DNA of 64,000 nt. Source: Candidatus Reidiella endopervernicosa. Its GTDB lineage: Bacteria > Pseudomonadota > Gammaproteobacteria > GCF-013343005. Below are positions 1 through 9,421 of this stretch, piece by piece. The position numbers and the translations under genes were made by a program. Positions within the stretch are counted from its first letter, which is position 1. Every line of letters starts with the position of its first letter. A model generated the notes under the pieces. The model was not told where the DNA came from. It worked only from the letters and a program-made list of their open reading frames with translations, and ran no database searches. Location of the stretch: assembly GCF_013343005.1 (NCBI RefSeq), contig NZ_CP054491.1, forward strand, positions 2,834,501-2,898,500, given 5' to 3'.

Positions 1-44
1 ACTGTGTGTGGTGCGGGCCAGTCGGGGGCGATCGTTTCGATCAA
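1..44 (-). CDS. pgeF: Laccase-domain (polyphenol oxidase/YfiH-like) protein, N-terminal fragment
   Basis: Only the first 14 or so codons are inside the window. On the minus strand a TTG at 44-42 overlaps the rluD stop and reads (M)IETIAPDWPAPHT, which resembles the usual start of the YfiH/PgeF family (an acidic or hydrophobic lead followed by DWPAP). The gene commonly follows rluD directly, as here. The call rests on this short stretch plus position, so it is tentative. Confidence 0.5.
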   Translation of the reverse strand, partial: MIETIAPDWPAPHT

Positions 45-1021
45 CGTGACTGCTCCCGATGTTGTTCGGCATCCTCGCACAGCACCTGAATCAGTTGCGC
101 CATATCCGCTGGCAGCGGTGCCTCCCAGGAGAGTAGCTCTCCCGTTTCAGGATGCTCCAATCCCAGCCTCGCGGCATGCAGCGCCTGGCGACGAAAACCA
201 CGCAGGGTCTCAATCATCTGCTCACTACTCTCGGCAGGAATGCGAATCCGCCCGCCATAGACTGGGTCACCCACCAGGGGGAAACGCAGGTGAGCCATAT
301 GGACACGGATCTGGTGAGTTCGCCCCGTCTCAAGCTGTACCTTAATATGGGTATGGGCACGAAAACGCTCTTCCACGCGATAGTGCGTTATCGCCTCCTT
401 GCCCCGTTCGGTCACGGCCATCTTGAGGCGATCGACCGGATGGCGCCCGATCGGTGTCTCTACCGTTCCCCCCGAGACCATCACCCCCATCGTAATTGCT
501 TGATATTCACGTTCGATATCATGCTGCTGCAGCCTCTCGACCAGATGGTTATGGGCAGTCAGGGTTCGCGCCACCATCAGCAGTCCGGAGGTATCCTTAT
601 CAATACGGTGCACCAGCCCGCTACGAGGGATCGCCGCCAGAGCTGGATCGTAATGCAGCAGCGCATTCTGCAAGGTTCCGTCGGGATTCCCTGCCGCCGG
701 ATGAACCACCATCCCGGCCGGTTTGTTGACGATCAGCAGATGTTCATCCTCGAAAATTACATCCAGCGGTATATCCTGGGCCACCACCGCCGTTTCGCTC
801 TCTAACTCTGCCTCAATCACCACCGACTCACCGCCGTGAACCTTCTCTCGCGGCTTGCTACAGAGCGAGCCATTGAGAGTCACGCACCCCTCTTTGACCC
901 ACTTCTGCAACCTTGCGCGCGAGTAGCTGTCAAAAAGCTCGGCCAGCACCTGATCGAGGCGCTGTCCGGCAGATTCATCGGGGATGGTGGCGTTTAGTGT
1001 CACGCGTTCAGGATTGTTCAT
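41..1021 (-). CDS. rluD: 23S rRNA pseudouridine(1911/1915/1917) synthase RluD
   Basis: A 326-residue RluA-family pseudouridine synthase that modifies helix 69 of 23S rRNA in the cytoplasm. An N-terminal S4-like RNA-binding domain (about residues 15-80, with YSRARLQKWVKEG) precedes the catalytic domain. The catalytic motif HRIDKDTSG, holding the active-site Asp, is at about residue 138, and the family motif GRTHQIRVH follows near residue 230. Length is normal for RluD. It is divergent from bamD, the arrangement seen in many gammaproteobacteria, and is followed without a gap by the pgeF-like gene. Confidence 0.93.
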   Translation of the reverse strand: MNNPERVTLNATIPDESAGQRLDQVLAELFDSYSRARLQKWVKEGCVTLNGSLCSKPREKVHGGESVVIEAELESETAVVAQDIPLDVIFEDEHLLIVNKPAGMVVHPAAGNPDGTLQNALLHYDPALAAIPRSGLVHRIDKDTSGLLMVARTLTAHNHLVERLQQHDIEREYQAITMGVMVSGGTVETPIGRHPVDRLKMAVTERGKEAITHYRVEERFRAHTHIKVQLETGRTHQIRVHMAHLRFPLVGDPVYGGRIRIPAESSEQMIETLRGFRRQALHAARLGLEHPETGELLSWEAPLPADMAQLIQVLCEDAEQHREQSR

Positions 1022-1132
1022 TTGTGCTCTAGATTCACTCAGGGACGGTAGGACATTTGACGACCGCTTGGGCTATACTGCCGTCCGTTATTTCATAAAA
1101 AACTGAACTTGTTGTCGGGACCCATTTTGACC

Positions 1133-1900
1133 ATGCACTCTATCAGACTCTTCATCCTCCTGGGGCTGTTTCTCTCACTGCTCGGCTGCGCCGGCACGTT
1201 AGATGAGAACGACGAGACCAAGGGTTGGTCCGCCAATCAGTTCTATAGTGCCGCCAAAGAGGCGATGAGCGACAGCGACTACAAAGGCGCAATTCGTTAC
1301 TTCGAACTGCTCGAGGCACGTTATCCCTTTGGCCGTTACGCCCAGCAGGCACAGCTCGAATCGGCCTACGCCTACTATAAATATGAGGAGCCCGATTCGG
1401 CCATTGCCACCCTCGACCGCTTCATCAAGATGCATCCGCGCCATCCCAACGTCGACTACGCCTATTATCTAAAGGGACTGGTCAACTACAACCGTGGCAA
1501 GACCGCCCTTGATGCCCGTCTCGTCTCCGACGCCACCCAGCGCGATCCGGGGGCTGCTCGAAAATCATTCGATGACTTCTCCCAGCTGGTGAACAAATTC
1601 CCAGCCAGTCAGTACGCCAAGGATTCGCGCCAGCGCATGGTCTATCTGCGCAATCTGCTGGCCTCCTATGAGGTCCACGTCGCCGATTACTACCTACGTC
1701 GCAAGGCCTACATCGCCTCGGTCAATCGCGCCAAGTATGTGATTGAAAACTATCAGCGCACTCCAGCCATGCCCGATGCGCTGGTTGTGATGGTGAAGGC
1801 CTACCGCGCCCTGGAGCTTGAAGATCTAGCCAACGACGCGCTTCGTGTATTCGAGACAAACTATCCAGACCATAAAGAGCTGGAGCGTCTCAAACGCTAA
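1133..1900 (+). CDS. bamD: Outer membrane protein assembly factor BamD (ComL lipoprotein)
   Basis: Lipoprotein of the BAM complex that helps fold and insert beta-barrel proteins into the outer membrane. The ATG at 1133 is preferred over the in-frame TTG at 1109 because it starts a clean lipoprotein signal peptide (MHSIRLFILLGLFLSLLGC) with lipobox LLGC; the Cys would be acylated. The mature part is a chain of TPR-type helices (FYSAAKEAMSDSDYKGAIRYF, YAYYKYEEPDSAIATLDRF and so on), and total length of 255 residues matches the family. A TATACT -10-like hexamer lies at 1074-1079 with no good -35 partner. Confidence 0.92.
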   Translation: MHSIRLFILLGLFLSLLGCAGTLDENDETKGWSANQFYSAAKEAMSDSDYKGAIRYFELLEARYPFGRYAQQAQLESAYAYYKYEEPDSAIATLDRFIKMHPRHPNVDYAYYLKGLVNYNRGKTALDARLVSDATQRDPGAARKSFDDFSQLVNKFPASQYAKDSRQRMVYLRNLLASYEVHVADYYLRRKAYIASVNRAKYVIENYQRTPAMPDALVVMVKAYRALELEDLANDALRVFETNYPDHKELERLKR

Positions 1901-1951
1901 TACCCCGACTGCGGGGAGCATTACAAAATAACTAGCTGGGGGAGATTAAAC

Positions 1952-2479
1952 ATGTGGGACTTTTTTGAAACGGTCCACCGCCGCCACTCGGTGCGCAAGT
2001 ATCAGAGCGATATGCCAGTTGAGGCCGACAAGCTTCACGCCATTCTCGAAACCGCCTGCGCCGCCCCCTCAGCAGGTGATCTTCAGTCCTACCGCATCAT
2101 CCAGGTCGAACAGGCTGAGACTCGCGCACGCCTAAGCGCTGCCGCCGGTGATCAAGATTTTCTTCAGGAAGCTCCCGTTTTACTGGTTTTCTGCGCCGAT
2201 CCGCTCACAGCCGGCAAGGAGTATGGCGAACGAGGTGAGACGCTCTATGCCATTCAGGACACCACCATTGCTGCCGCCTATGCGCAACTCGCTGCGGTTG
2301 CTGCGGGGATGGCCTCTGCCTGGGTGGGATATTTTGATGAGCAGCAGGTGATAGATGCCCTGCAGCTGGATGTGGGTTTGAAGCCGGTTGCGATTATCGC
2401 CATCGGCTACCCCGCAGAACTGCCAGCACCGACTCCACGGCGCCCCATCGATGAGGTGGTTACACAGTTCCCGGGGTGA
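1952..2479 (+). CDS. Nitroreductase family protein
   Basis: A 175-residue FMN-dependent nitroreductase-fold protein. The N-terminal RRHSVRKYQ and the AAPSAGDLQSYRI segment are typical flavin-phosphate contacts of the family, and the C-terminal IIAIGYPAELP is the usual end of the domain. A strong Shine-Dalgarno (GGGGGAG) lies about 10 bases ahead of the ATG. The physiological substrate cannot be told from sequence; small members of this family act on quinones, nitro compounds or in dehydrogenation steps. It stands alone downstream of bamD and is convergent with the PII gene. Confidence 0.85.
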   Translation: MWDFFETVHRRHSVRKYQSDMPVEADKLHAILETACAAPSAGDLQSYRIIQVEQAETRARLSAAAGDQDFLQEAPVLLVFCADPLTAGKEYGERGETLYAIQDTTIAAAYAQLAAVAAGMASAWVGYFDEQQVIDALQLDVGLKPVAIIAIGYPAELPAPTPRRPIDEVVTQFPG

Positions 2480-2494
2480 TCGGGAGGAGAACGA

Positions 2495-2854
<360 letters not shown>

Positions 2855-2880
2855 TTAAACAGGTGTGGCCTACTGACCAT

Positions 2881-4515
2881 TCATTTCTGTTGCTTAGTAT
2901 AACCCGATGTAATCGGATAGCGACGGTCCCGACCAAAGGCACGCCGTGTAATACGGATACCGGGTGGTGCCTGACGACGCTTATATTCATTTCGATCGAC
3001 CAGGGTAACGATGCGATTAACCACATCTGCATCGAAACCCAGCGCGATGATATCGGCCGCACAGAGATCATCCTCGACATAGGACTGCAGGATAGGATCA
3101 AGCACCTCGTAGGGTGGTAGTGAATCCTCATCCTTCTGGTCGGCTGCCAATTCTGCTGAGGGCGGACGATCGATGACCCGCTGCGGGATCACCGACGAGA
3201 TGCTGTTTCGATAGCGTGACAACTCATAGACCAGCAGTTTTGGGCAGTCCTTGATCGGCGCAAAACCACCGGCCATGTCGCCGTAGAGCGTTGCGTAGCC
3301 GACCGACATCTCGCTCTTATTACCCGTGGTCAAAACAATTTTATGTTTCTTATTCGAGATCGCCATCAGCAGCACCCCGCGGCAGCGTGCCTGGATATTC
3401 TCCTCGGTTGTATCGACTGGCAGTCCGGCAAACTCGTCACTGAGTGAGTCGATAAACTGCGCAAACAGCGGTTCGATCGAGATGGCCCGGTGCTCAATAC
3501 CGAGCGCCTCCGCCTCAGCGGCAGCGTCGTCAATACTCATCTGCGCCGTATATCGCGAGGGCATCATCACCGCCTCGACCCGCTCCTTACCGATCGCATC
3601 GACGGCGATTGCCAGGGTCAGTGCCGAATCAATCCCGCCCGAGAGTCCGAGCACCACACCCCGAAAGCCGTTCTTCTCAATGTAATCGCGCACCCCTAAC
3701 ACAAGGGCGCGATAGATCGCCTCGACCTCAGCGGGTTCGGATGCCAACACCCCACGAACAGGTGTCACCGCTTCTGCTTTAACCTCAAGTTCAGCGCAGT
3801 AGAGATCCGCTTCACTATCGGGGCAACGCATCGTCACCTGCCCCATAGCATCCATCACGAACGAACCACCATCAAAGACCAGTTCATCCTGACCACCGAC
3901 CAGATTGAGATAGATCAGCGGTAAACCCGATTCAGTGACTCGCTCTCTAGCGACCGCCTCTCGCTCGCCCGATTTGCCACTATGGAAAGGTGAAGCATTG
4001 AGATTGAGCATCAGCCTGGCGCCCGCCTCGGCAGCCTGCTTCACCGGACCACTCATCCAGACATCTTCACAGATGGTGATACCCACAGGTACACCAGCGA
4101 TATCGACCAGACACGGTCCACGGCCCGCACTGAAGTAGCGCTTCTCGTCAAAGACACTGTAGTTGGGCAGATGTTGTTTGTGATAGCTGCCCAGTCGCTT
4201 TCCATCCCGTATCGCTGTAGCGCTGTTAAACAGCCCTTCACCCGTCTGCATCGGATGACCAAAGATCACAGTGATACCGCTGACAGCCGCGACAATACGT
4301 GTAATGGCACGTTCGACATGATGGTGAAGCCCAGGACGCAGCAGCAGGTCCTCGGGTGGGTAGCCGGTCAGAGTCAGTTCAGGAAAGAGTATCGCATCGG
4401 CACAAAACTCATCTCGTGCGCGCAGAGACGCCTCGATGATCTGATCACAGTTGGCGGAGATGCCCCCAACTGTCTGATTCAGCTGTGCCAGTACGATACG
4501 CAGGGTCCGGCTCAT
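2881..4515 (-). CDS. nadE: Glutamine-dependent NAD(+) synthetase
   Basis: A 544-residue two-domain enzyme making NAD from deamido-NAD, ATP and glutamine. Residues 1 to about 260 form a nitrilase-like glutaminase domain with the Glu in LFPELTLTGYPPEDL, a Lys region, and nucleophile Cys in GITICEDVW. The C-terminal half is the ATP pyrophosphatase synthetase, with P-loop GLSGGIDSALT and the TTGNKSEMSVGY segment. Length fits glutamine-dependent bacterial NadE. It is immediately upstream of the PII gene, which in other bacteria is reported to influence nitrogen-linked NAD synthesis; that link here is inference. Confidence 0.94.
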   Translation of the reverse strand: MSRTLRIVLAQLNQTVGGISANCDQIIEASLRARDEFCADAILFPELTLTGYPPEDLLLRPGLHHHVERAITRIVAAVSGITVIFGHPMQTGEGLFNSATAIRDGKRLGSYHKQHLPNYSVFDEKRYFSAGRGPCLVDIAGVPVGITICEDVWMSGPVKQAAEAGARLMLNLNASPFHSGKSGEREAVARERVTESGLPLIYLNLVGGQDELVFDGGSFVMDAMGQVTMRCPDSEADLYCAELEVKAEAVTPVRGVLASEPAEVEAIYRALVLGVRDYIEKNGFRGVVLGLSGGIDSALTLAIAVDAIGKERVEAVMMPSRYTAQMSIDDAAAEAEALGIEHRAISIEPLFAQFIDSLSDEFAGLPVDTTEENIQARCRGVLLMAISNKKHKIVLTTGNKSEMSVGYATLYGDMAGGFAPIKDCPKLLVYELSRYRNSISSVIPQRVIDRPPSAELAADQKDEDSLPPYEVLDPILQSYVEDDLCAADIIALGFDADVVNRIVTLVDRNEYKRRQAPPGIRITRRAFGRDRRYPITSGYTKQQK

Positions 4516-4686
4516 TGCTGCACCCCATCGCGGTTGCCAGGCATAACCATTTGTCGTTTCAGATCAAAATTCACCGCTGGGTGATTCCTCAGAAAATTGA
4601 GCGGCTATTCTGAATTATTCGAATTGGCAACGCAAAAGAGACGGGGCGCTTGCAAGCCAGGTAGTGAATCTGGAAACTTGTCGGTT

Positions 4687-4899
4687 ATGGTATTACGTCT
4701 AATTGCACTCGCCTTCATCATCTGGCTCATCGTCTATCTGCTGCGTTCGAAGGACCGCAAGGCAGCACCTGATAAGAGCGAATCGGTGAAAATTGTCCGC
4801 TGCGCCCACTGTGGCGTACACATCCCGGTTGATGACGCGGTCGGTGGTCCCAACTACTACTGTTCGCTGGAACACCAGAATGCCGACAACTCCGATTAA
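4687..4899 (+). CDS. PP0621-family small membrane/zinc-ribbon-like protein
   Basis: A 70-residue protein with one N-terminal hydrophobic helix (LRLIALAFIIWLIVYLLRS) followed by a small Cys-containing region, CAHCGVHIPVDDAV then YYCS. This matches the PP0621 family, found just upstream of pilS in many gammaproteobacteria; its function is unknown to me. The start at ATG 4687 was chosen over an in-frame upstream start at 4597 because it places the helix at the N-terminus as in the family. It precedes pilS by 23-32 bp and is likely in the same transcript. Confidence 0.75.
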   Translation: MVLRLIALAFIIWLIVYLLRSKDRKAAPDKSESVKIVRCAHCGVHIPVDDAVGGPNYYCSLEHQNADNSD

Positions 4900-4930
4900 C
4901 CAGCAATCCAGGCTTAACTAAGTGCAGAGC

Positions 4931-6607
4931 ATGCCCAACAAATCGGCAAGCCTGAATCTGGGCAGTGGCCAGTCTCGTGATCATAGCCGGCGCCGTACAC
5001 CTCACGCAGCGACGATAGTTCGCAGCGAAGAGGACACGTGGAAACCGCTCTACCTTTTCAACCTCTATCGTTCTGCTCTCTCTGGACTACTGCTGATTCT
5101 GTTTGTTACCGGCCTGGGACCCAGTCTGCTCGGCAAATCAGATCCACTTCTCTACCTGATCACAACCGTTATCTACCTACTCTTCTGTATGGGTGCGTTG
5201 ATCACGACCTATCTTAAAAAGCCACGCTTTAATATTCAGGTCTACCTGCAGCTGACGGTCGATATCTTTGCCATCACCCTGATCATGCACGCCAGTGGCG
5301 GTATCAGCAGCGGACTGGCAATGCTGCTGATCGTCTCACTCGCGGGTGGCAGCCTGTTGATGAGTGGTTACATCGCGATCTTCTTTGCCGCCGTCACCAG
5401 CACCGTGGTGCTGTTCGAGCAGGTCTATGCCGAACTGACCAACGCCTTCACCACTACCGCTTACACCCAGGCAGGTATGCTCGGCGTCGCCTTTTTCGCC
5501 ACCACCATTGTTTTGCACCTGCTGGCGGCAAGGGTGAGCGAGACCGAGGCACTGGCACACCGTCGTGGTATCGACCTGGCCAATCTAGCGCAGCTCAACG
5601 ACTACGTGATTCAACATATGGAGTCGGGGGCACTGGTGGTCGATATCGAGGGTTCTATACGCCTGATCAACAGCACCGCGCGAACCATGCTGGGTACCTC
5701 TGCACAGATCGAGTCTCTGCGCCTCTCAACCATCAATCCCGATCTATCGAGAGAGTTGATGCGCTGGCGAAAAGATCGATCTGCCGTTGCCGAGGCGCTA
5801 CGGATCGGTGAAACGACTCTCGAAATTCGCCCACGTTTTATTCCATTAGGTCGGCGCGAAGAGGATACCGGCACCCTAATCTATCTCGATGACATGGCGG
5901 TACTCTCGCAACGGGCGCAGCAGATGAAACTGGCTGCACTCGGGCAGCTGACAGCGAGTATTGCCCATGAGATCAGAAACCCTCTCGGTGCCATCAGCCA
6001 TGCAGGGCAGCTCCTGGCCGAATCACCCGAACTAGACAAGGGGGATAGCCGCTTTATCGAGATCATTCTGGAGCAATCGGGACGGGTGAATGAGATCATA
6101 GAGAATGTACTGCAGATCTCACGCCGCGACCCTTCATTCCCCGAGTCCATAGAACTGCACTCATGGCTGCGCAACTTCTTCGATGAGTATTGCGAACACG
6201 GTCGCGCCCACGATGAGACGCTGAAACTCGAGATCGAACCGCAGGAGACACAAATCGAGTTTGATCCGACACAGCTGCGGCAGATCATCAGCAATCTTGT
6301 CGACAACGCGATTCGCCACGGTGAACCAAACGCCAACGGCACGAGACTCCATGTCAGAGGCGGCCTGCTCGATGAGTCTGACACCCCCTATCTCGAGGTG
6401 ATCGACTTCGGCGGCGGTATAGACGAGGCGATTGCCGAAAACATCTTCGATCCCTTCTTCACTACCCGTAGCAGCGGTACCGGACTGGGACTCTATCTCG
6501 CCAAAGAGCTGTGCGAGATGAACGGTGCTCGCCTCGAGCACCGACGCGCCGAGAGTGGCGGTGCCTCGTTCCGTATTCTATTCTCCACCCCCACGACCGC
6601 CGGTTAA
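4931..6607 (+). CDS. pilS: Sensor histidine kinase PilS (two-component, type IV pilus regulation)
   Basis: About 558 residues. Roughly six hydrophobic segments span residues 40-215, followed by a PAS-like segment (LNDYVIQHMESGALVVDIEG), a HisKA dimerisation box with phospho-acceptor His in SIAHEIRNPLGAISH, and an HATPase_c domain with N box NLVDNAIRHG and G box GTGLGLYLAKEL. In the pil paradigm PilS phosphorylates PilR to control the pilin gene with sigma-54. An in-frame GTG at 4922 is a possible alternative start. pilR follows after 11 bp. No pilin gene lies in the window, so the target is inferred from family. Confidence 0.88.
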   Translation: MPNKSASLNLGSGQSRDHSRRRTPHAATIVRSEEDTWKPLYLFNLYRSALSGLLLILFVTGLGPSLLGKSDPLLYLITTVIYLLFCMGALITTYLKKPRFNIQVYLQLTVDIFAITLIMHASGGISSGLAMLLIVSLAGGSLLMSGYIAIFFAAVTSTVVLFEQVYAELTNAFTTTAYTQAGMLGVAFFATTIVLHLLAARVSETEALAHRRGIDLANLAQLNDYVIQHMESGALVVDIEGSIRLINSTARTMLGTSAQIESLRLSTINPDLSRELMRWRKDRSAVAEALRIGETTLEIRPRFIPLGRREEDTGTLIYLDDMAVLSQRAQQMKLAALGQLTASIAHEIRNPLGAISHAGQLLAESPELDKGDSRFIEIILEQSGRVNEIIENVLQISRRDPSFPESIELHSWLRNFFDEYCEHGRAHDETLKLEIEPQETQIEFDPTQLRQIISNLVDNAIRHGEPNANGTRLHVRGGLLDESDTPYLEVIDFGGGIDEAIAENIFDPFFTTRSSGTGLGLYLAKELCEMNGARLEHRRAESGGASFRILFSTPTTAG

Positions 6608-6618
6608 GAGAGAAAACG

Positions 6619-7923
6619 ATGAGCCGCCCGCTTGCCCTGATTGTTGATGACGAACCCGATATCCGCGAACTGCTGGAGATCACTCTGGGGCGTATGGAGA
6701 TCGATACCCACGCGGCAGCTGATCTGGCTGAGGCCGTGGCGCTACTTGAACGTGCAGATTTTGATCTCTGCCTCACCGATATGCGCCTACCCGATGGTAG
6801 CGGTATCGAACTGGTCAAACATATTCAGAACAGCGCCCCGCAAACCCCCGTTGCTGTCATCACCGCCCACGGCAACATGGAGTCGGCGGTCGAGTCGCTC
6901 AAGAGCGGTGCCTTCGATTTTGTCTCCAAACCGGTCGATCTACAGGTGCTGAGAAAACTGGTCGCTACGGCAATCAAACTCAGCACGCCAACCGAATCAT
7001 CAAAAAAACTGACCCTGCTCGGCGACTCCAAAGCGATGCAGCGACTTCGTGCCACCATCACCAAACTCTCGCGCAGTCAGGCCCCGGTCTATATCAGCGG
7101 TGAATCGGGTAGCGGCAAGGAGCTGGCGGCACGCATGATCCATGAACAGGGACCACGCAGCAGTAAGCCGTTTGTACCGGTCAACTGCGGTGCAATTCCC
7201 GCCGAGCTGATGGAGAGCGAATTCTTCGGCCACATCAAGGGAAGCTTTACTGGAGCCGTGAGCGACAAACAGGGGCTGTTTCAGGCCGCCGATGGCGGCA
7301 CACTGTTTCTCGATGAGGTGGCCGACCTGCCACTGCATATGCAGGTTAAGCTACTGCGCGTGATTCAGGAGAAGGCGATCCGTCCGGTCGGTTCCCATCA
7401 GGAGCAGAAGATCGACGTTCGCATCCTCAGCGCCACCCATAAAAACCTCAAACAGATGGTCACCGATGAACAGTTCCGCCAGGATCTTTTCTATCGCATC
7501 AACGTTATTGAACTCCATGTACCGAGTCTGCGCGAACGTACCGAAGACATAACGCTATTGGCCGATCACATCCTTGCAGGCTTTGCCGAAGAGTCGGGCC
7601 TCGAGAGCCCCCGTCTCTCAGCTGAGGCAAGCGCAGCACTCAGCGACTACCCATTCCCCGGTAATGTGCGCGAATTGGAGAATATTCTTGAGCGCGCCAT
7701 GACGCTGTGCGAAGAGAACACCATCATGGCAGAGGATCTGGCCCTGCCGCAGACAATCGAAACCCAGGGAGAGCTACTACCCAATCGAGTCGAGGATCTG
7801 GAGCGACAGGAGATCGTCAAAGCCCTGGAGCAGACCCACTACAATAAAACCGCTGCAGCAAAACTACTCGGCCTGACGCTACGCCAGCTCCGCTACCGCC
7901 TGCAGAAACTCGAGATTGAGTAG
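6619..7923 (+). CDS. pilR: Sigma-54-dependent response regulator PilR
   Basis: A 434-residue NtrC-family activator. The receiver domain starts MSRPLALIVDDEPDI with phospho-Asp in LCLTDMRLPDG. The AAA+ domain has Walker A GESGSGKE, the sigma-54 contact loop in its GSFTGA form (canonical GAFTGA), Walker B GGTLFLDEVADL and the arginine region FRQDLFYRINV. The C-terminal Fis-type helix-turn-helix is YNKTAAAKLLGLTLRQLRYR. The start at ATG 6619 lies 11 bp after the pilS stop with SD AAGAGAG; an upstream extension to 6511 would overlap pilS heavily and is rejected. Confidence 0.9.
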   Translation: MSRPLALIVDDEPDIRELLEITLGRMEIDTHAAADLAEAVALLERADFDLCLTDMRLPDGSGIELVKHIQNSAPQTPVAVITAHGNMESAVESLKSGAFDFVSKPVDLQVLRKLVATAIKLSTPTESSKKLTLLGDSKAMQRLRATITKLSRSQAPVYISGESGSGKELAARMIHEQGPRSSKPFVPVNCGAIPAELMESEFFGHIKGSFTGAVSDKQGLFQAADGGTLFLDEVADLPLHMQVKLLRVIQEKAIRPVGSHQEQKIDVRILSATHKNLKQMVTDEQFRQDLFYRINVIELHVPSLRERTEDITLLADHILAGFAEESGLESPRLSAEASAALSDYPFPGNVRELENILERAMTLCEENTIMAEDLALPQTIETQGELLPNRVEDLERQEIVKALEQTHYNKTAAAKLLGLTLRQLRYRLQKLEIE

Positions 7924-7927
7924 TCCA

Positions 7928-8353
7928 ATGAGCACGAATAGAGCTGAAACTTCCCCGGCAACCCTGCCACGCCGTTTGGGTGCAATTCTCTACGATTCAC
8001 TGCTACTGCTGGCGGTGCTTTTTTTCGCCTTTATTCCCATCACCATCATTGCTGAGCAGAGTAACGGCGGTGTGTTATTTGAGCTCTCCAGCACTCTCTA
8101 CCTGCTCGGCGTCACCTTCCTCTTCTTTGGCTGGTTCTGGACCCACGGTGGTGAGACGCTGGGGATGCGCAGCTGGCAGTTGCGTCTCGAGCAGAGCAAT
8201 GGTGGAAGCGTTACCTGGAGTATCGCTGCGGTGCGTTTTCTGGCTGCGCTCTTCACGCTCGGTATCGGGCTGTTCTGGATACCCTTCAATAGCGAGCGCC
8301 TCGCCTGGCACGACCGACTCTCAAATAGTTGCGTAATCCATCGACCGCGCTAA
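7928..8353 (+). CDS. RDD family membrane protein
   Basis: A 141-residue inner-membrane protein with the RDD signature: an early RRLGAILYDSLLLLAVLF helix (Arg, Asp in the first membrane segment), a second helix around LYLLGVTFLFFGWFW, the motif GGETLGMRSWQLRL, and the LAWHDRLSNSCVI C-terminal region. Function of RDD proteins is generally unclear; some are linked to Na+/H+ exchange. It begins 4 bp after pilR and is convergent with lptG. Confidence 0.8.
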   Translation: MSTNRAETSPATLPRRLGAILYDSLLLLAVLFFAFIPITIIAEQSNGGVLFELSSTLYLLGVTFLFFGWFWTHGGETLGMRSWQLRLEQSNGGSVTWSIAAVRFLAALFTLGIGLFWIPFNSERLAWHDRLSNSCVIHRPR

Positions 8354-8356
8354 CCG

Positions 8357-9421
8357 CTAGCGCGTCCGCTTCAACACCACCATCGTCACTGCCAGCACCA
8401 ACAACGACGGAAACAGCGCACTGAAGAGCGGATTGAAATTATAGAGCTGTCCCATCTGATAGTAGGTGCGGTTGAGCAGGTAGAAGGCAAGACCGAACAG
8501 CAATCCCATCACCATTCTCTTGCCCGCCCCCACATCACGCAGCGGTCCCAGTACAAATGGCACCACAAAGAAGAGCATCACCAGTAGCGAGAGCGGTGAG
8601 ATCAGCTTATTCCACAGCGCCAGTTCATAGCGTTGCGTCGCCAGGCCATTGGCCCTCAGATAGAGAATATATTTACCCAGATCCCAGGCCGAGAGAAAAC
8701 GCGGTCCGGTCGCAACCACACTCAACAGCTCCGGATCGAGCAGCAGACTCCAACGCTCCGCCATCTCCGATTGCGAAACAACGATGCTTTCACGCACCAG
8801 ACTTCGTTCAACCCCAAACAGATACCACTCTTCACCATTGTATTTGGCTGACCGGGCAGAGACCGCGCTTTGTAGTTGCCCCTGCTTGTTGAATTCGTAT
8901 CGTGTCACCTTGCCCAGCTTCCCATCGGCATAGAAATCGCGAATATGGACAAAGGCGCGCCCATCACGCACCCAGACACCGTGTTTGCTCTTGTGCAGTG
9001 CACCACTACTCTGTGCAACGGCACGTCCGTTACGTGCCTGCTGTTCACTCATCGGCACGATGTACTCACCGATCAGCAGTGCAATGACCACCAGCACCAT
9101 CCCCAGCTTAAGCAGTGCTCTGGTAATCGAGGCACGGGAAACACCGGCACTACGCAGCGCGATCAGTTCACTTCCCGCAGCCAACCGTCCCAGGCTCATC
9201 AGGCTACCGAGAAGCACTGCCATTGGCAGCAGATCGAGCAGACGATGCGGTAGCGTCAGCACGATGAAACGCATCGCCGCCCCGACCCCATACTCACCAC
9301 GACCGACATCTCCCAGCTCTGCGATAAAGGCGAGCAATGCATCAAGCGCCACCACCAGCAACAGCGCCAGCAGGATACCGATCAGTGTCTCCTTTATCAG
9401 ATAGCGCTCGTAACGCTTCAT
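8357..9421 (-). CDS. lptG: LPS export ABC transporter permease LptG
   Basis: A 354-residue permease of the LptB2FG complex, which lifts lipopolysaccharide out of the inner membrane. The start ATG at 9421-9419 overlaps the lptF stop (ATGA) and reads MKRYERYLIKETLIGILLAL, the standard LptG start. It has membrane helices at about 15-35, 60-80 and 100-120, a large periplasmic beta-jellyroll domain (about 125-265), then three closing helices ending LLVLAVTMVVLKRTR. An upstream in-frame extension to 9559 would run into lptF and is rejected. Confidence 0.9.
   Translation of the reverse strand: MKRYERYLIKETLIGILLALLLVVALDALLAFIAELGDVGRGEYGVGAAMRFIVLTLPHRLLDLLPMAVLLGSLMSLGRLAAGSELIALRSAGVSRASITRALLKLGMVLVVIALLIGEYIVPMSEQQARNGRAVAQSSGALHKSKHGVWVRDGRAFVHIRDFYADGKLGKVTRYEFNKQGQLQSAVSARSAKYNGEEWYLFGVERSLVRESIVVSQSEMAERWSLLLDPELLSVVATGPRFLSAWDLGKYILYLRANGLATQRYELALWNKLISPLSLLVMLFFVVPFVLGPLRDVGAGKRMVMGLLFGLAFYLLNRTYYQMGQLYNFNPLFSALFPSLLVLAVTMVVLKRTR

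Noticed and set aside
1057-1079. TTGACG and TATACT upstream of bamD as a full sigma-70 promoter
   Set aside because: The spacing is 11 bp, too short for a functional pair; only the -10-like hexamer is plausible.
8348-8364. Small hairpin GCGCTA/TAGCGC between the RDD and lptG genes as a terminator
   Set aside because: It has only six pairs and no T run in either direction.
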